Below, one piece after another: positions 44,025 to 54,949 of a stretch of DNA of 64,000 bases (position 1 is the first letter of the stretch; every line of letters begins with the position of its first letter). The notes under the pieces were generated by a model. That model searched no databases. It worked only from the letters and a program-made list of their open reading frames with translations, and was not told the DNA's origin. The DNA is from an uncultured Lachnospiraceae bacterium (GTDB taxonomy: Bacteria; Bacillota; Clostridia; Lachnospirales; Lachnospiraceae): contig CALWSF010000001.1 in the NCBI GenBank assembly GCA_944384125.1, positions 1 through 64,000 on the forward strand. Reading direction: 5' to 3'. A program made the position numbers and the translations under genes.

Positions 44025-45392
44025 ATGGAGTACAATGCTTATTCAATGTTAATTGATTTTATGTGGGCAGGAATTTTTCTGTTTGTTGCCAAGGTTCTGA
44101 GAGAAAAAATAAAAATTCTGCAGAGTCTGTTTGTTCCGGTAAGCCTTCTGGCAGGTTTTATCGGACTGGCAATGGGACAGAATGGTTTTGGCATTATGCA
44201 GTTTTCAGATCAGTTCGGTTCTTATGCCGGCCTGCTGATTATTGCTGTGTTTGTATCTATCGGTCTCAGAGGATTTAATTTTTCTGCCGGCGGCTGGAAA
44301 ACAAACTTTGATCGAATCGGCAGTTACTATTGTTTCCGGAATATCGGATGGGCATTTCAGTATGCGGTTCCCATTATTTTTGCAATGGTTGTGCTGAGAG
44401 TGTTTGCTCCTGATTTAAATCCGGCATTTGGAATGCTGATTCCTGCCGGTTTCCAGGGCGGACACGGAACGGCGGCGGCTCTTGGTGCAACGATGGATTC
44501 TCTGGGATGGGCAGACGGAACGGATCTTGCCATGACGTCAGCTACAGTGGGAATTCTGACAGGAATTTTCGGAGGAATCGCTCTCATTAAAATCGGAACT
44601 ACAAAGAATTACACAAAGTTTGTAAAGGACTTCAGCCAGCTTCCCGATGATATGAGAACAGGTCTTATTGAATCAGGAAAACGTCCGGTACTGGGCGAGG
44701 AGACAGTTTCTCCCATGGCGATTGATCCTCTTGCATGGCATCTCTTGATCATCCTCATTCCGACAGGTATCGGTTATCTGCTTACGAATGCGATTCAGGC
44801 GGCTACAGGACTTGGTGTTCCCAGCTTTTCAGTTGGTTTCCTTGTTGCTATTGTATTTCATTTTCTTCTTAAAGGGCTGGGTGCTGATAAGTATGTGGAC
44901 AACCGCATTGTATCCCGGATGGGAAGCTGTGCAACAGATTTCCTTGTATTCTTTGGTGTGGCATCCATTAAGATTCCGGTTGTTATCCAGTATGCAGTTC
45001 CGTTTGGTCTGCTGATGCTTTTTGGTATCATCTGGGTTGTTTTCCACTTTACGGTTATCGCTCCCCGTCTTCTCAAGCAGGAGTGGTTTGAGAGAGGAAT
45101 TTATGTATACGGTTATTCCACGGGTGTAACAGCGATTGGTATGGCACTTCTCAGAATTGTGGATCCGGAGAATAAGAGCTGTACTCTGGATGACGCAGCA
45201 ATTGTGACTCCTATTGAGTCAATCATTGAGATTTTTGCACTGGCGGCAGTTCCGGTTGCCTGCATCCAGGGAAGCTGGGTTGCAGCGGTTACGCCGATAC
45301 TGATTTATCTGGCTGCGCTGTGTATTGTTCCCGTTATTTTCAAATGGTGGCACAAACATCCCCATGCAGTATGGGATGAGAGCCAGCTGTAA
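44025..45392 (+). CDS. GltS-type sodium/solute symporter of the Amadori locus
   Basis: Membrane protein of 455 residues with about 11-12 helices in two inverted halves. PAGFQGGHGTAAALG in the first half is the GltS signature (GGHGTA); DFLVFFGVASIKI belongs to the second half. GltS carries glutamate with Na+, but this gene sits in a fructose-amino acid locus under a related operator-like motif, so the likely cargo is an Amadori compound, perhaps of an acidic amino acid (inference). AAAGGGG precedes the ATG. A terminator-like hairpin follows. Confidence 0.8.
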   Translation: MEYNAYSMLIDFMWAGIFLFVAKVLREKIKILQSLFVPVSLLAGFIGLAMGQNGFGIMQFSDQFGSYAGLLIIAVFVSIGLRGFNFSAGGWKTNFDRIGSYYCFRNIGWAFQYAVPIIFAMVVLRVFAPDLNPAFGMLIPAGFQGGHGTAAALGATMDSLGWADGTDLAMTSATVGILTGIFGGIALIKIGTTKNYTKFVKDFSQLPDDMRTGLIESGKRPVLGEETVSPMAIDPLAWHLLIILIPTGIGYLLTNAIQAATGLGVPSFSVGFLVAIVFHFLLKGLGADKYVDNRIVSRMGSCATDFLVFFGVASIKIPVVIQYAVPFGLLMLFGIIWVVFHFTVIAPRLLKQEWFERGIYVYGYSTGVTAIGMALLRIVDPENKSCTLDDAAIVTPIESIIEIFALAAVPVACIQGSWVAAVTPILIYLAALCIVPVIFKWWHKHPHAVWDESQL

Positions 45393-45411
45393 GGTTTGAT
45401 ACAAATCAGGA

Positions 45412-45451
45412 GGGTGTTTCAGGATGGAGATAATTCCGTCCTGAAGCACCC
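45412..45451 (+). terminator. Terminator-like hairpin after the GltS-type gene
   Basis: GGGTGTTTCAGGA and TCCTGAAGCACCC pair over 13 bases with one G-U; only a short T run follows. In the rest of the 351-base gap to 45744 I see one more GC-rich hairpin (near 45457-45482) and the promoter at 45672, but no gene. Confidence 0.7.
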
Positions 45452-45671
45452 TTATCTGCGCGCAGACAACGGACTGTGCGCGGATGCCTGCATACGGATA
45501 CGGCGACTGTCCGCGAAGGTAAGAAAATTGCAGAGCATGTTTCTCATCGTTTATGTGTGAACAAATGAAGGGTATACGGATTCAGAAGTGAAAATATCCG
45601 GTTTTACCGGGAAATATTTAAAAACTTTGTACAAAAAAAGAAAAAATAATAAATAATTTACCGTCATTGTG

Positions 45672-45700
45672 TTGAAAAAATGTCCGTGAAGGAATATACT
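45672..45700 (+). promoter_or_regulatory. Promoter of the secreted-protein gene
   Basis: TTGAAA and TATACT with a 17-base spacer. Confidence 0.75.
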
Positions 45701-45743
45701 GAAATTGTTTCAGGATCGACTGATTTCAGACAGGAGGTAAGGA

Positions 45744-46559
45744 ATGATGAAAAAGATGATAGCGGTATTTCTCAGTGCTGCATTGGTTCTGGGAGCAGCA
45801 TTCACGGCACAGGCTGCGGAAGATCCCGCTGCTGTTTTTGATCGGGTTAATGCAAAATGTCAGACGATGGATTCTATGGATTGTCATGCAGGAGTTCATA
45901 TGGTTCTCATACCGGATGCAGCTCAGCCGGAGGCCAGGATAAATATGGATGTGGAGATGCAGATGAAAATGGATCGGATCTATTCCGGGAACATGCGGTA
46001 TCTGGCGGATACGGCGGTGGCCGCGTTGGGGCAGACAGCTTATTCAGTGGTATTTTATGATGACGGATACTATTACATGGATACTGAAGGGATGAAGATT
46101 AAGTATCCTATGGATTTGGACACGATGATGGCACAGGCACAGAGCGCGATGGTAACATCGGATATGAATTCTTCTTATATGAAGGGGCTGACGCTTACAG
46201 AGGAGAATGGGGCAAGGATTCTGGCATACGAGGTGGATACAGGGGAGATGAATGCTTATATGCAGCAGATTCTCAGTACCTTTGCCGGTACGGGCGTGCC
46301 TGCGGCAGAAGGAATGCCGGAGATTAATATCCGGGAAGCAAAAGGTGCATATCTTCTTACAGATGATGATTACTATTCTTATGCCAACATGTATATGGTC
46401 TTTGATATGAATGTAATGGGAGAGAAGATGACAGCCATTGTTTTGATGGAGATTGATGTTAACGATCCGGGACAGCCGGTAGAAGTTGTTCTTCCCTCAA
46501 AAGAAGGCTATATGGATTTGGAGGAGTATTATTCCGGGCTTGCCGGGAATGCTGCATAG
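45744..46559 (+). CDS. Secreted protein of unknown function, DUF6612/LppX-like
   Basis: Exported protein of 271 residues. The signal peptide ends AQAA near residue 24, with no lipobox Cys. The rest has alternating beta-type segments (MDVEMQMKMDRIYSG, YYYMDTEGMKIKYP) as in LppX/LolA-like carriers and DUF6612 proteins. It is rich in Met and acidic residues. No catalytic motif is seen. ATG 45744 or 45747 follows AGGAGG. It is alone on its transcript, ended by a bidirectional terminator. Confidence 0.7.
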   Translation: MMKKMIAVFLSAALVLGAAFTAQAAEDPAAVFDRVNAKCQTMDSMDCHAGVHMVLIPDAAQPEARINMDVEMQMKMDRIYSGNMRYLADTAVAALGQTAYSVVFYDDGYYYMDTEGMKIKYPMDLDTMMAQAQSAMVTSDMNSSYMKGLTLTEENGARILAYEVDTGEMNAYMQQILSTFAGTGVPAAEGMPEINIREAKGAYLLTDDDYYSYANMYMVFDMNVMGEKMTAIVLMEIDVNDPGQPVEVVLPSKEGYMDLEEYYSGLAGNAA

Positions 46560-46624
46560 GCTCTGAAAAGAATGTAAATGGGCAGCCGGTATTCTGAAGC
46601 ATCACGGCTCCCGTAACATAAATG

Positions 46625-46677
46625 AAAAACATCCCTGCTGCTTTCAGGTACATACAAAACCGGCAGGGATGTTTTTT
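46625..46677. terminator. Bidirectional terminator between convergent genes
   Basis: AACATCCCTGC and GCAGGGATGTT form an 11-bp stem with A and T runs on the two flanks, serving the secreted-protein gene and the minus-strand kdp-like pair. Confidence 0.9.
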
Positions 46678-46699
46678 ATTTCTTTGTTTTTCAGAAGTG

Positions 46700-47413
46700 T
46701 CAGCTGTGCATTTCATCCTCAATCATGCGGTAGCCGATTCCAATCTCTGTAAAAATGTACTGCGGCTCGGCCGGGTTCTGTTCAAGCTTCCGGCGGATGT
46801 GTGCCATATTGACACGCAGAATGCTGTTGTCATCATCAGCATAGGGACCCCATATATTTGAAATAATGGAATCATATGTCATAACACGGCCTGAGTTTTG
46901 TGCGAGGAGAGAGATGATTTTAAACTCAATCTGGGTCAGGTGGACTTCCTGTCCTGCCAGAGTGACCAGATGCTTTTCAAAATCAATTGTAAGTTCTCTG
47001 GCATGGAACGGCCTCTTGTAAAGCGGGGAATCCGTATTCAGTCGATTGCTGTGGCGCAGTGCCGTGCGGATGCGGGCCAGCAGCTCTGATGTTCCGATAG
47101 GCTTTGTGAGATAGTCATCTGCACCCAGATCGAGTGCGCGCACTTTTTCCTGTTCCTGTGTGCGGGCGGAGATGACAATGATGGGAATGCTTGCCCATGT
47201 ACGGACCTGACGGATGATTTCCATGCCGTCCATATCAGGAAGTCCGAGATCCAGAAGAATCAGATCCGGACACTGGGATGTTATCACGGGAAGCGCTTCC
47301 TGTCCGGTGTGGGCTGTGGTAACCCGGTAATCCTGGGCAGACAGAGAGGTTGAAATGAAATCACAGATGTTTTTTTCGTCTTCTATTAACAGAATGGAAA
47401 GCTTATGAGTCAA
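46700..47413 (-). CDS. KdpE-like response regulator
   Basis: OmpR-family regulator of 237 residues: acidic pair in IEDEKN, phospho-acceptor Asp in LILLDLGLPDMDG, Lys in KPIG, then a winged helix (LTQIEFKIISLL, RVNMAHIRRKLE). The LDLGLPDMDG and GIGYRM segments are KdpE-like. The start codon is TTG 47413, 9 bases after AGGAGG, and overlaps the kinase gene by 11 bases. No kdpFABC potassium pump lies nearby, so the target is open. Confidence 0.88.
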   Translation of the reverse strand: MTHKLSILLIEDEKNICDFISTSLSAQDYRVTTAHTGQEALPVITSQCPDLILLDLGLPDMDGMEIIRQVRTWASIPIIVISARTQEQEKVRALDLGADDYLTKPIGTSELLARIRTALRHSNRLNTDSPLYKRPFHARELTIDFEKHLVTLAGQEVHLTQIEFKIISLLAQNSGRVMTYDSIISNIWGPYADDDNSILRVNMAHIRRKLEQNPAEPQYIFTEIGIGYRMIEDEMHS

Positions 47414-48524
47414 TTTTTATATCCTCCTTTGGCAGACTGAAATAAAATTCTGCTCCGTGTGTGTGATTGATTGCTTTTATTTCTCCGCCGTGAGCGGAAA
47501 TGATTGTTTTGCAGATGGAAAGTCCGATTCCCATTCCTTTCCTGCCGTCCGTTGCTGTGCTGGTAGTGGATGAGGAACCGTCAAAAATAGTGCTGAGTTT
47601 TTCCGGCGGGATTCCGATTCCGTAGTCTCTGACGCGGAATGTTACGAAGCTCTGTGAGACATCAACGGAACATTCTACAGGTTCACTGCTTTTGGAGTGA
47701 ACAATGGCATTTTCCATGAGATTAATAAGTACCTGTTCGATAAGAACAGCGTCCATCGGAATCATGAGAAAATCGTCAGGAACCTTTACATTTATTTTGG
47801 CATCCGGCAGCCTTTTTTTCAGGCGGATTACCGCTTCGGAGATAACCTCCTCCACAGGCTCCGAGGACTTGTTGACTTTTGCTGTCACGTTGTTGATTCG
47901 GGTTACGGACAAAAGGTTTTCAACCATATTGAGAAGCCAGTTGGAGTCTTCAAGAATATGCCGAATCAGATCGCTTTTTTGGCTTTCTGTCAGGTTGGCT
48001 CCGTTTTCAAGGTAAACTGTGCTGGAACCGATAATGCTGGTAAGCGGAGTGCGCAGGTCATGAGAGATGGCCCTTAAAAGGTTCGCTCTCATTTTTTCTT
48101 TTTCTGCCTCCATCAGAATTTTTTCACGATCCGAGAGGATCTGTGCCTGTTTTTTCATGTTGCTTGTGATGGCACTTGTTATACTTGAAATTGTAAACAT
48201 GGCCACAAAAGTAATGGGATATCCGGTCAGAGTAAAATTCAGTTTAAAAAACGGAAAGGTAAATAAAAAATTTACGCATGCGACTCCAAAGAAGGAGGCA
48301 AACAGGCCGTAGCCGTAGCCGGATGTAAAACGGGCCACCAGAAATACCGCGAGAATATAAACCAGTGAGATATTCGAGGTGGGGTTGTCCATAATGCAGA
48401 AGAAAAATGAGGCCAGAAGTGTGGCCACTGCCAGCAGACTCAGCGTTATAAGCCAGTTGTGCAGTCTGGTTGGCGGAGACTTTGGTGCCGAAAGCGGCGG
48501 TTTGTCGGGATGTGCTGCATTCAA
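47403..48524 (-). CDS. KdpD-like sensor kinase lacking the N-terminal KdpD/USP domains
   Basis: Membrane kinase of 373 residues. It has the DUF4118 four-helix sensor (about 22-115), then His in RAISHDLRTPLTSI near residue 150, the N box in NLMENAIVHS and the G box GKGMGIGLSICKTI. Full KdpD has an extra 400 residues at the front (KdpD and USP domains), which are missing here with no sign of a broken gene upstream. Start codon TTG 48524 lies 10 bases after AGGAGG. Co-transcribed with the regulator. Confidence 0.88.
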   Translation of the reverse strand: MNAAHPDKPPLSAPKSPPTRLHNWLITLSLLAVATLLASFFFCIMDNPTSNISLVYILAVFLVARFTSGYGYGLFASFFGVACVNFLFTFPFFKLNFTLTGYPITFVAMFTISSITSAITSNMKKQAQILSDREKILMEAEKEKMRANLLRAISHDLRTPLTSIIGSSTVYLENGANLTESQKSDLIRHILEDSNWLLNMVENLLSVTRINNVTAKVNKSSEPVEEVISEAVIRLKKRLPDAKINVKVPDDFLMIPMDAVLIEQVLINLMENAIVHSKSSEPVECSVDVSQSFVTFRVRDYGIGIPPEKLSTIFDGSSSTTSTATDGRKGMGIGLSICKTIISAHGGEIKAINHTHGAEFYFSLPKEDIKIDS

Positions 48525-48778
48525 TAGTAAAAAACCTCCTGTTCAGCTGTATTTCATTTGGATAATAAAACAGCACAGAGCTGTTCTCTGACATTATACA
48601 ATTTTTTTCGCCAAAAGAAAAACAGTAAATGCAGGAGAATCGGCGCAAATGCGTTAAAATGTTGATAAGATTATCGCACATTGATTTTTTGACTGGGGTG
48701 AGTTAAACTCCAGAAAGATAAACTGTACCGGCTTTCAGACTGTGAAAAGGCGGACAGGAGCTGTTGGAGGTAAAACAG

Positions 48779-49651
48779 ATGAAAAAAATTGGACGTAATG
48801 ATCCCTGCTGGTGCGGCTGCGGAAAAAAATATAAGCACTGTCATGAGGCTTTTGACCTGAAGCTTGCGGCAGCAGCGGATGCGGGGCATATAGTTCCGGA
48901 TCACAGCATGATAAAAACTCCGGAGCAGATTCAGGGGATAAAGGAGAGCTGCAGAATCAATGTGGCAGTTCTGGATTATGTGAGTGAGCGCATAAAAGCG
49001 GGAATTACCACAGAGGATATCGACAGGTGGGTGTATGAGGAAACAACAAGACTGGGAGGTATTCCGGCTCCGCTTAATTATGACGGATTTCCCAAGAGTG
49101 TGTGTACATCCATAGATGATCAGGTCTGCCACGGAATTCCTTCGGATAAAGTGGTTTTAAAAGATGGCGACATCATTAATGTGGATGTCTCTACCATCTA
49201 TCACGGGTATTTTTCGGATTCTTCCCGTATGTTCTGTATTGGCGAGGTAAGCGAGGAGAAAAGAAGACTGGTAAATGTTGTAAAAGAATGTGTGGAACTG
49301 GGGCTTAAAGAAGTGCGCCCGTGGGGATACCTGGGAGACATGGCTCAGGCGGTGCAGCAGCATGCAGAAAAAAACGGCTATTCGGTGGTGCGGGAGATTG
49401 GCGGCCATGGTGTCGGACTGGAATTTCATGAAGATCCCTGGGTGGGCTATATTGGAAAGAAAAATACGGGAATGCTGCTGGTTCCCGGTATGATATTCAC
49501 AATAGAACCCATGGTAAATATGGGGGGCAGTGACATTTTTGTGAATGATGAGGATGGCTGGACTGTTTATACCAGTGATGGGAAGCCGTCTGCACAATGG
49601 GAGATCATGGTGCTGGTAACGGAAGACGGAAATGAGGTGCTGGCCTGGTAG
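48779..49651 (+). CDS. map: Methionine aminopeptidase with N-terminal SEC-C motif
   Basis: Removes the first Met from new proteins. The 290 residues start with a SEC-C metal knuckle (CWCGCGKKYKHC, about 9-20), followed by the type I catalytic domain. The metal ligands are Asp in INVDVS and SDSSRMF, His in GGHGVG and Glu in TIEPM and QWEIM. ATG 48779 has GGAGG 9 bases upstream. The 254-base gap before it, up to the divergent kdpD-like gene, holds no gene I can support. A strong terminator follows. Confidence 0.93.
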   Translation: MKKIGRNDPCWCGCGKKYKHCHEAFDLKLAAAADAGHIVPDHSMIKTPEQIQGIKESCRINVAVLDYVSERIKAGITTEDIDRWVYEETTRLGGIPAPLNYDGFPKSVCTSIDDQVCHGIPSDKVVLKDGDIINVDVSTIYHGYFSDSSRMFCIGEVSEEKRRLVNVVKECVELGLKEVRPWGYLGDMAQAVQQHAEKNGYSVVREIGGHGVGLEFHEDPWVGYIGKKNTGMLLVPGMIFTIEPMVNMGGSDIFVNDEDGWTVYTSDGKPSAQWEIMVLVTEDGNEVLAW

Positions 49652-49704
49652 GAAACTGTGTGTGACGGATACAGACTGCGGCCGGTGCGTATGAAATATG
49701 AGCA

Positions 49705-49873
49705 CGCAAAAAGAGACCGGGATTAATAACCTGGTCTCTTTTTGTGCCTCTGAGGCGTTTGACCGGGTAAGAAAGGGGGAAAACAACCCGGTCTGAAATC
49801 TATATAAAGGTAAATTGTTGTTAGGCGAGCCCAACGACGGCTGCGCGCATTTCGTTGCCGTTGGTCTCTTTTG
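49705..49873 (-). ncRNA. Candidate 6S-like structured small RNA
   Basis: On the minus strand a promoter (TGGACA, 16 bases, TAATAC at 49881-49908) would start a transcript near 49873 whose first bases are AAAAGAGACC. The same RNA ends GGUCUCUUUU, so its two ends can pair in a 10-bp closing stem about 130 bases apart. Inside, CAACGA/UCGUUG plus CCAACG/CGUUGG-type pairings (49831-49864) and GACCGGGU/ACCCGGUC (49761-49793) form hairpins. Length of about 168 and closed ends fit 6S RNA, but I do not recognise the sequence, and the plus strand can form a similar fold. No open frame of note lies here. Confidence 0.45.
49708..49744. terminator. Bidirectional terminator of map and the opposing small RNA
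   Basis: AAAAAGAGACCGGG and CCTGGTCTCTTTTT pair over about 14 bases (one mismatch/wobble), with T runs on both strands. On the minus strand it would end the candidate RNA starting near 49873. Confidence 0.9.
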
Positions 49874-49880
49874 TTTTATG

Positions 49881-49908
49881 GTATTATCATAGCCGATAAT
49901 TGTGTCCA
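49881..49908 (-). promoter_or_regulatory. Minus-strand promoter of the candidate small RNA
   Basis: Read on the minus strand: TGGACA (49903-49908), a 16-base spacer, TAATAC (49881-49886). Confidence 0.45.
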
Positions 49909-49997
49909 TAGTTTGTATAATATATAAAATAAATCTAAAGCACTATTACAGAATTGGGAAGAAATTCTTGAGATGGAAGACTTTTTCTGACAGAAGG

Positions 49998-50026
49998 TTG
50001 CGTCAGGGAAGGAAGGGGCGTATACT
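49998..50026 (+). promoter_or_regulatory. Promoter of the nitroreductase gene
   Basis: TTGCGT and TATACT with a 17-base spacer, about 47 bases before the start codon. Confidence 0.7.
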
Positions 50027-50072
50027 GGGAGACGATAAAAATTAAAAGCTGCATAATAAAGGAGACTGGAAT

Positions 50073-50585
50073 ATGGATTTCGAGAAATTATGTGAGGAGC
50101 GGTATTCGCTCCGTAAATTCAGTGAACGGCCGGTAGAGGAAGAAAAGCTCAGAAAAATTCTGGAGGCCGGGCGCAATGCTCCCACAGCCAAGAACCTGCA
50201 GCCGCATCGGATATTCGTGGCAAATAGCCCGGAGGCGCTGGAAAAGGTGGATGCCTGCACAACATGCCATTTTCATCCGCCGGTAGTTCTGATTGCTGCC
50301 TATGATGCGGATGCAGCATGGAAGAGAGAGGCGGACGGCAAAAATCATGGAGAGATTGATACGGCCCTGGCGGTATCGCAGATGATGCTTCAGGCAGCTG
50401 AGCTGGGGCTGGGAACTACATATATCGGAATGTTCAGCCCTGAGAGATTACTGGAAGCCTTTCCTCAGATGAAAGGACTGACGCCGATTGCGCTTCTTCC
50501 ACTGGGCTATCCGAGAGAAGATGCACATCCTTCCCGTCTGCATAGAGAGCGTCGGCCTATGGAAGAATTTGTGACTTTTCTGTAG
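50073..50585 (+). CDS. Nitroreductase-family FMN protein
   Basis: Compact nitroreductase of 170 residues. RYSLRKFSERPV near residue 10-20 binds FMN phosphate, GRNAPTAKNLQPHRI is the second signature, and GLGTTYIGMF the third. The physiological substrate is not known. AAAGGAGA precedes the ATG. It is a single-gene unit with its own promoter and a long terminator hairpin. Confidence 0.9.
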   Translation: MDFEKLCEERYSLRKFSERPVEEEKLRKILEAGRNAPTAKNLQPHRIFVANSPEALEKVDACTTCHFHPPVVLIAAYDADAAWKREADGKNHGEIDTALAVSQMMLQAAELGLGTTYIGMFSPERLLEAFPQMKGLTPIALLPLGYPREDAHPSRLHRERRPMEEFVTFL

Positions 50586-50604
50586 GTTATCAGAAGAGAA
50601 AAAG

Positions 50605-50696
50605 AAAACGGTTCCGTGTGAGAGAATATGATTGTTGTTTGGGCAGAGCTGTGTTCTGTGAAACAAGAATCAGACATTTCACACGGGACCGTTTTT
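50605..50696 (+). terminator. Very long hairpin terminator after the nitroreductase gene
   Basis: The outer 17 bases (AAAACGGTTCCGTGTGA at 50605 with 50679-50695) pair with one G-U. The inner part pairs further (TGATTgTTGTTT with AAACAAgAATCA), giving a stem-loop of about 90 bases ending in a T run. Confidence 0.75.
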
Positions 50697-50741
50697 GCGT
50701 GGGATTTTTTCGGGGAAAAAACGGGGAATGAACGAATTTTC

Positions 50742-50770
50742 TTGCCGATTAATTAATATGGCGGTATAAT
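50742..50770 (+). promoter_or_regulatory. Promoter of the AEC transporter gene
   Basis: TTGCCG and TATAAT with a 17-base spacer. Confidence 0.75.
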
Positions 50771-50837
50771 AGGGGAGGTGTTAAGTAATTGTTAAAAGAT
50801 TCGGCACACTGCCGATTTTCTTTAGACAGGAGAACTT

Positions 50838-51776
50838 ATGGAAAGCTTTATAATTGCAGTCAATGCGGTACTTCCTTTCTTGATTTACATTTCATTTGGA
50901 TATGGCGTGCGGACGGCGGGATTAGTGGACGAAGCGTTTATGAACAAGCTGAACAAACTGATCTTTCAGGCTTTCTTCCCGATTCTTATGTTTAATAATC
51001 TCTATAAGATAGAGCATGGCATTTCTCTGAACCCTGCCCTGGTGGCAGTGGCAATTCTGAGTGTTCTCATTCTTCAGGCGGGTCTTCTGCTGGCAATTCC
51101 ACGGCTTGTCCGGGAAAATTCAAAGCGGGGAGTTGTGATTCAGGCGATATACAGAAGTAATTTCGTTTTGTTTGGCATACCGCTGGCGACAAATCTGTTT
51201 GGGGGAGAGGGGGAACTTCTGGCCACTATGATGGTGGCAATTGTAATTCCCGTATATAATGTAACAGCAGTTGTAATTCTGGAAATGTTCAGAGGCGGTC
51301 GGATAAGTCCGGCAGCTCTTGTGAAAAATGTGTGTGCCAATCCGCTTATAAGGGGGGCACTGGTTGGATTTATTTTCTTTTTGCTGGGAATCCGTCTGCC
51401 GGCCTCTGTGGAGGAGCCGGTTTCGGAGTTCGCTGGTCTTACAACGCCGCTGGCACTTTTTGTCCTTGGGGGAACTCTTCATTTTTCTGCGATTCGCCAT
51501 AATCTTAAATATATTGTCCCATCCATGGCATTTAAGCTGGCAGTTCTGCCGGCTGTTATTACAGTTATTGCGACGGCAGCAGGTTTTTCCAATGTGGAGA
51601 GATTTGTGCTGTTTGAAATGTATGCAACGCCCGTGGCCACAGCGTCATACTCCATGGCACAGAACATGGGCGGAGATGGGGAACTGGCGGGGCAGTTTGT
51701 TGTCCTGAGCACAGCAGCGTCAGTAATAACTATTTTTTTATGGGTGTATTTTTTTACATCCATTGGCTTTGTATAA
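50838..51776 (+). CDS. AEC (auxin efflux carrier) family transporter
   Basis: Membrane protein of 312 residues with about ten helices in two repeats. LIFQAFFPILMFNNL in helix 2 and FEMYATPVATASYSMAQNMGGDGELA in the second half are the conserved AEC parts. Members move organic acids such as malate or malonate, but substrate cannot be told. It stands alone, with AGACAGGAG before the ATG. Confidence 0.9.
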   Translation: MESFIIAVNAVLPFLIYISFGYGVRTAGLVDEAFMNKLNKLIFQAFFPILMFNNLYKIEHGISLNPALVAVAILSVLILQAGLLLAIPRLVRENSKRGVVIQAIYRSNFVLFGIPLATNLFGGEGELLATMMVAIVIPVYNVTAVVILEMFRGGRISPAALVKNVCANPLIRGALVGFIFFLLGIRLPASVEEPVSEFAGLTTPLALFVLGGTLHFSAIRHNLKYIVPSMAFKLAVLPAVITVIATAAGFSNVERFVLFEMYATPVATASYSMAQNMGGDGELAGQFVVLSTAASVITIFLWVYFFTSIGFV

Positions 51777-51860
51777 TATGCGAAAAAAAATTCACGATAA
51801 TAATAAAATATAATCGCAATTAAGATGTGACTAAAATTTGGAAGAAAATGTAAAAATTGA

Positions 51861-51889
51861 TAGACAGATTGAAGACTGACGGATATAAT
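51861..51889 (+). promoter_or_regulatory. Promoter of the V-type ATPase operon
   Basis: TAGACA and TATAAT with a 17-base spacer, about 160 bases before the first gene. The leader between holds no obvious hairpin with a T run. Confidence 0.7.
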
Positions 51890-52048
51890 AGTGTACAAAT
51901 GCGAATTGGAAGCTGTATTTCCTGTATTTTTGAATGGAAGCGGCAAGGGCGATTAATAATAAAGCCTGAGAAACGCTTTTCAGATATTTTAATGCACAAT
52001 GTATTTTTGATCAGCTCAGAATGAGTCAGGGGAAAGGACGGTGGTAAA

Positions 52049-52357
52049 ATGATCAAAGAAACGATCCAGGCCGTGGAGGATGCGGAGAAAAAAGCTTCAG
52101 ATATGCTCACGGCTGCCTCGGAGGCCGGCCGCAGGCAGGTTGATGAGGCAAAGGCTGAGGCGGAGCAGCTGAAGGCCGAGGCAGCCAGAAAAGGAAAGGA
52201 AGCGGATGCCAGACTGGAGAGTGCATTGGCAGAAAAGGGGGAACAGTATTTACAGGAGGCGATGAAAAGCGTTCAGGCGGACATCGCTGTGATCCGCGAT
52301 ACAGCGGAGAAAAAGGCACCGCATATAATTGAGACAATTATTTCTGAGCTGGTGTGA
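52049..52357 (+). CDS. V-type ATPase peripheral stalk subunit (NtpF / subunit H-G type)
   Basis: Coiled-coil protein of 102 residues, almost wholly helical and Ala/Glu/Lys rich (AEKKASDMLTAASEAGRRQ onward). It pairs with subunit E (54950) as the stator stalk. First gene of the nine-gene operon, in the place of ntpF of Enterococcus hirae. GGAAAGGACGG precedes the ATG. Confidence 0.85.
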   Translation: MIKETIQAVEDAEKKASDMLTAASEAGRRQVDEAKAEAEQLKAEAARKGKEADARLESALAEKGEQYLQEAMKSVQADIAVIRDTAEKKAPHIIETIISELV

Positions 52358-52386
52358 TACAAGGTTAGAATAGGAGGGATATGGAT

Positions 52387-54871
<2,485 letters not shown>

Positions 54872-54949
54872 TACGGCGCAGACGCGGGAAAATAGAAACG
54901 GCTGCAGACGGGCAGCCGGAAATTCAGGTAGAGTTAAGGAGAGGGTTCA

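Noticed and set aside
49705-49873. SRP RNA, tmRNA or RNase P RNA
   Set aside because: The GGAAGG-type SRP loop, the tRNA-like end of tmRNA and the RNase P core are absent.
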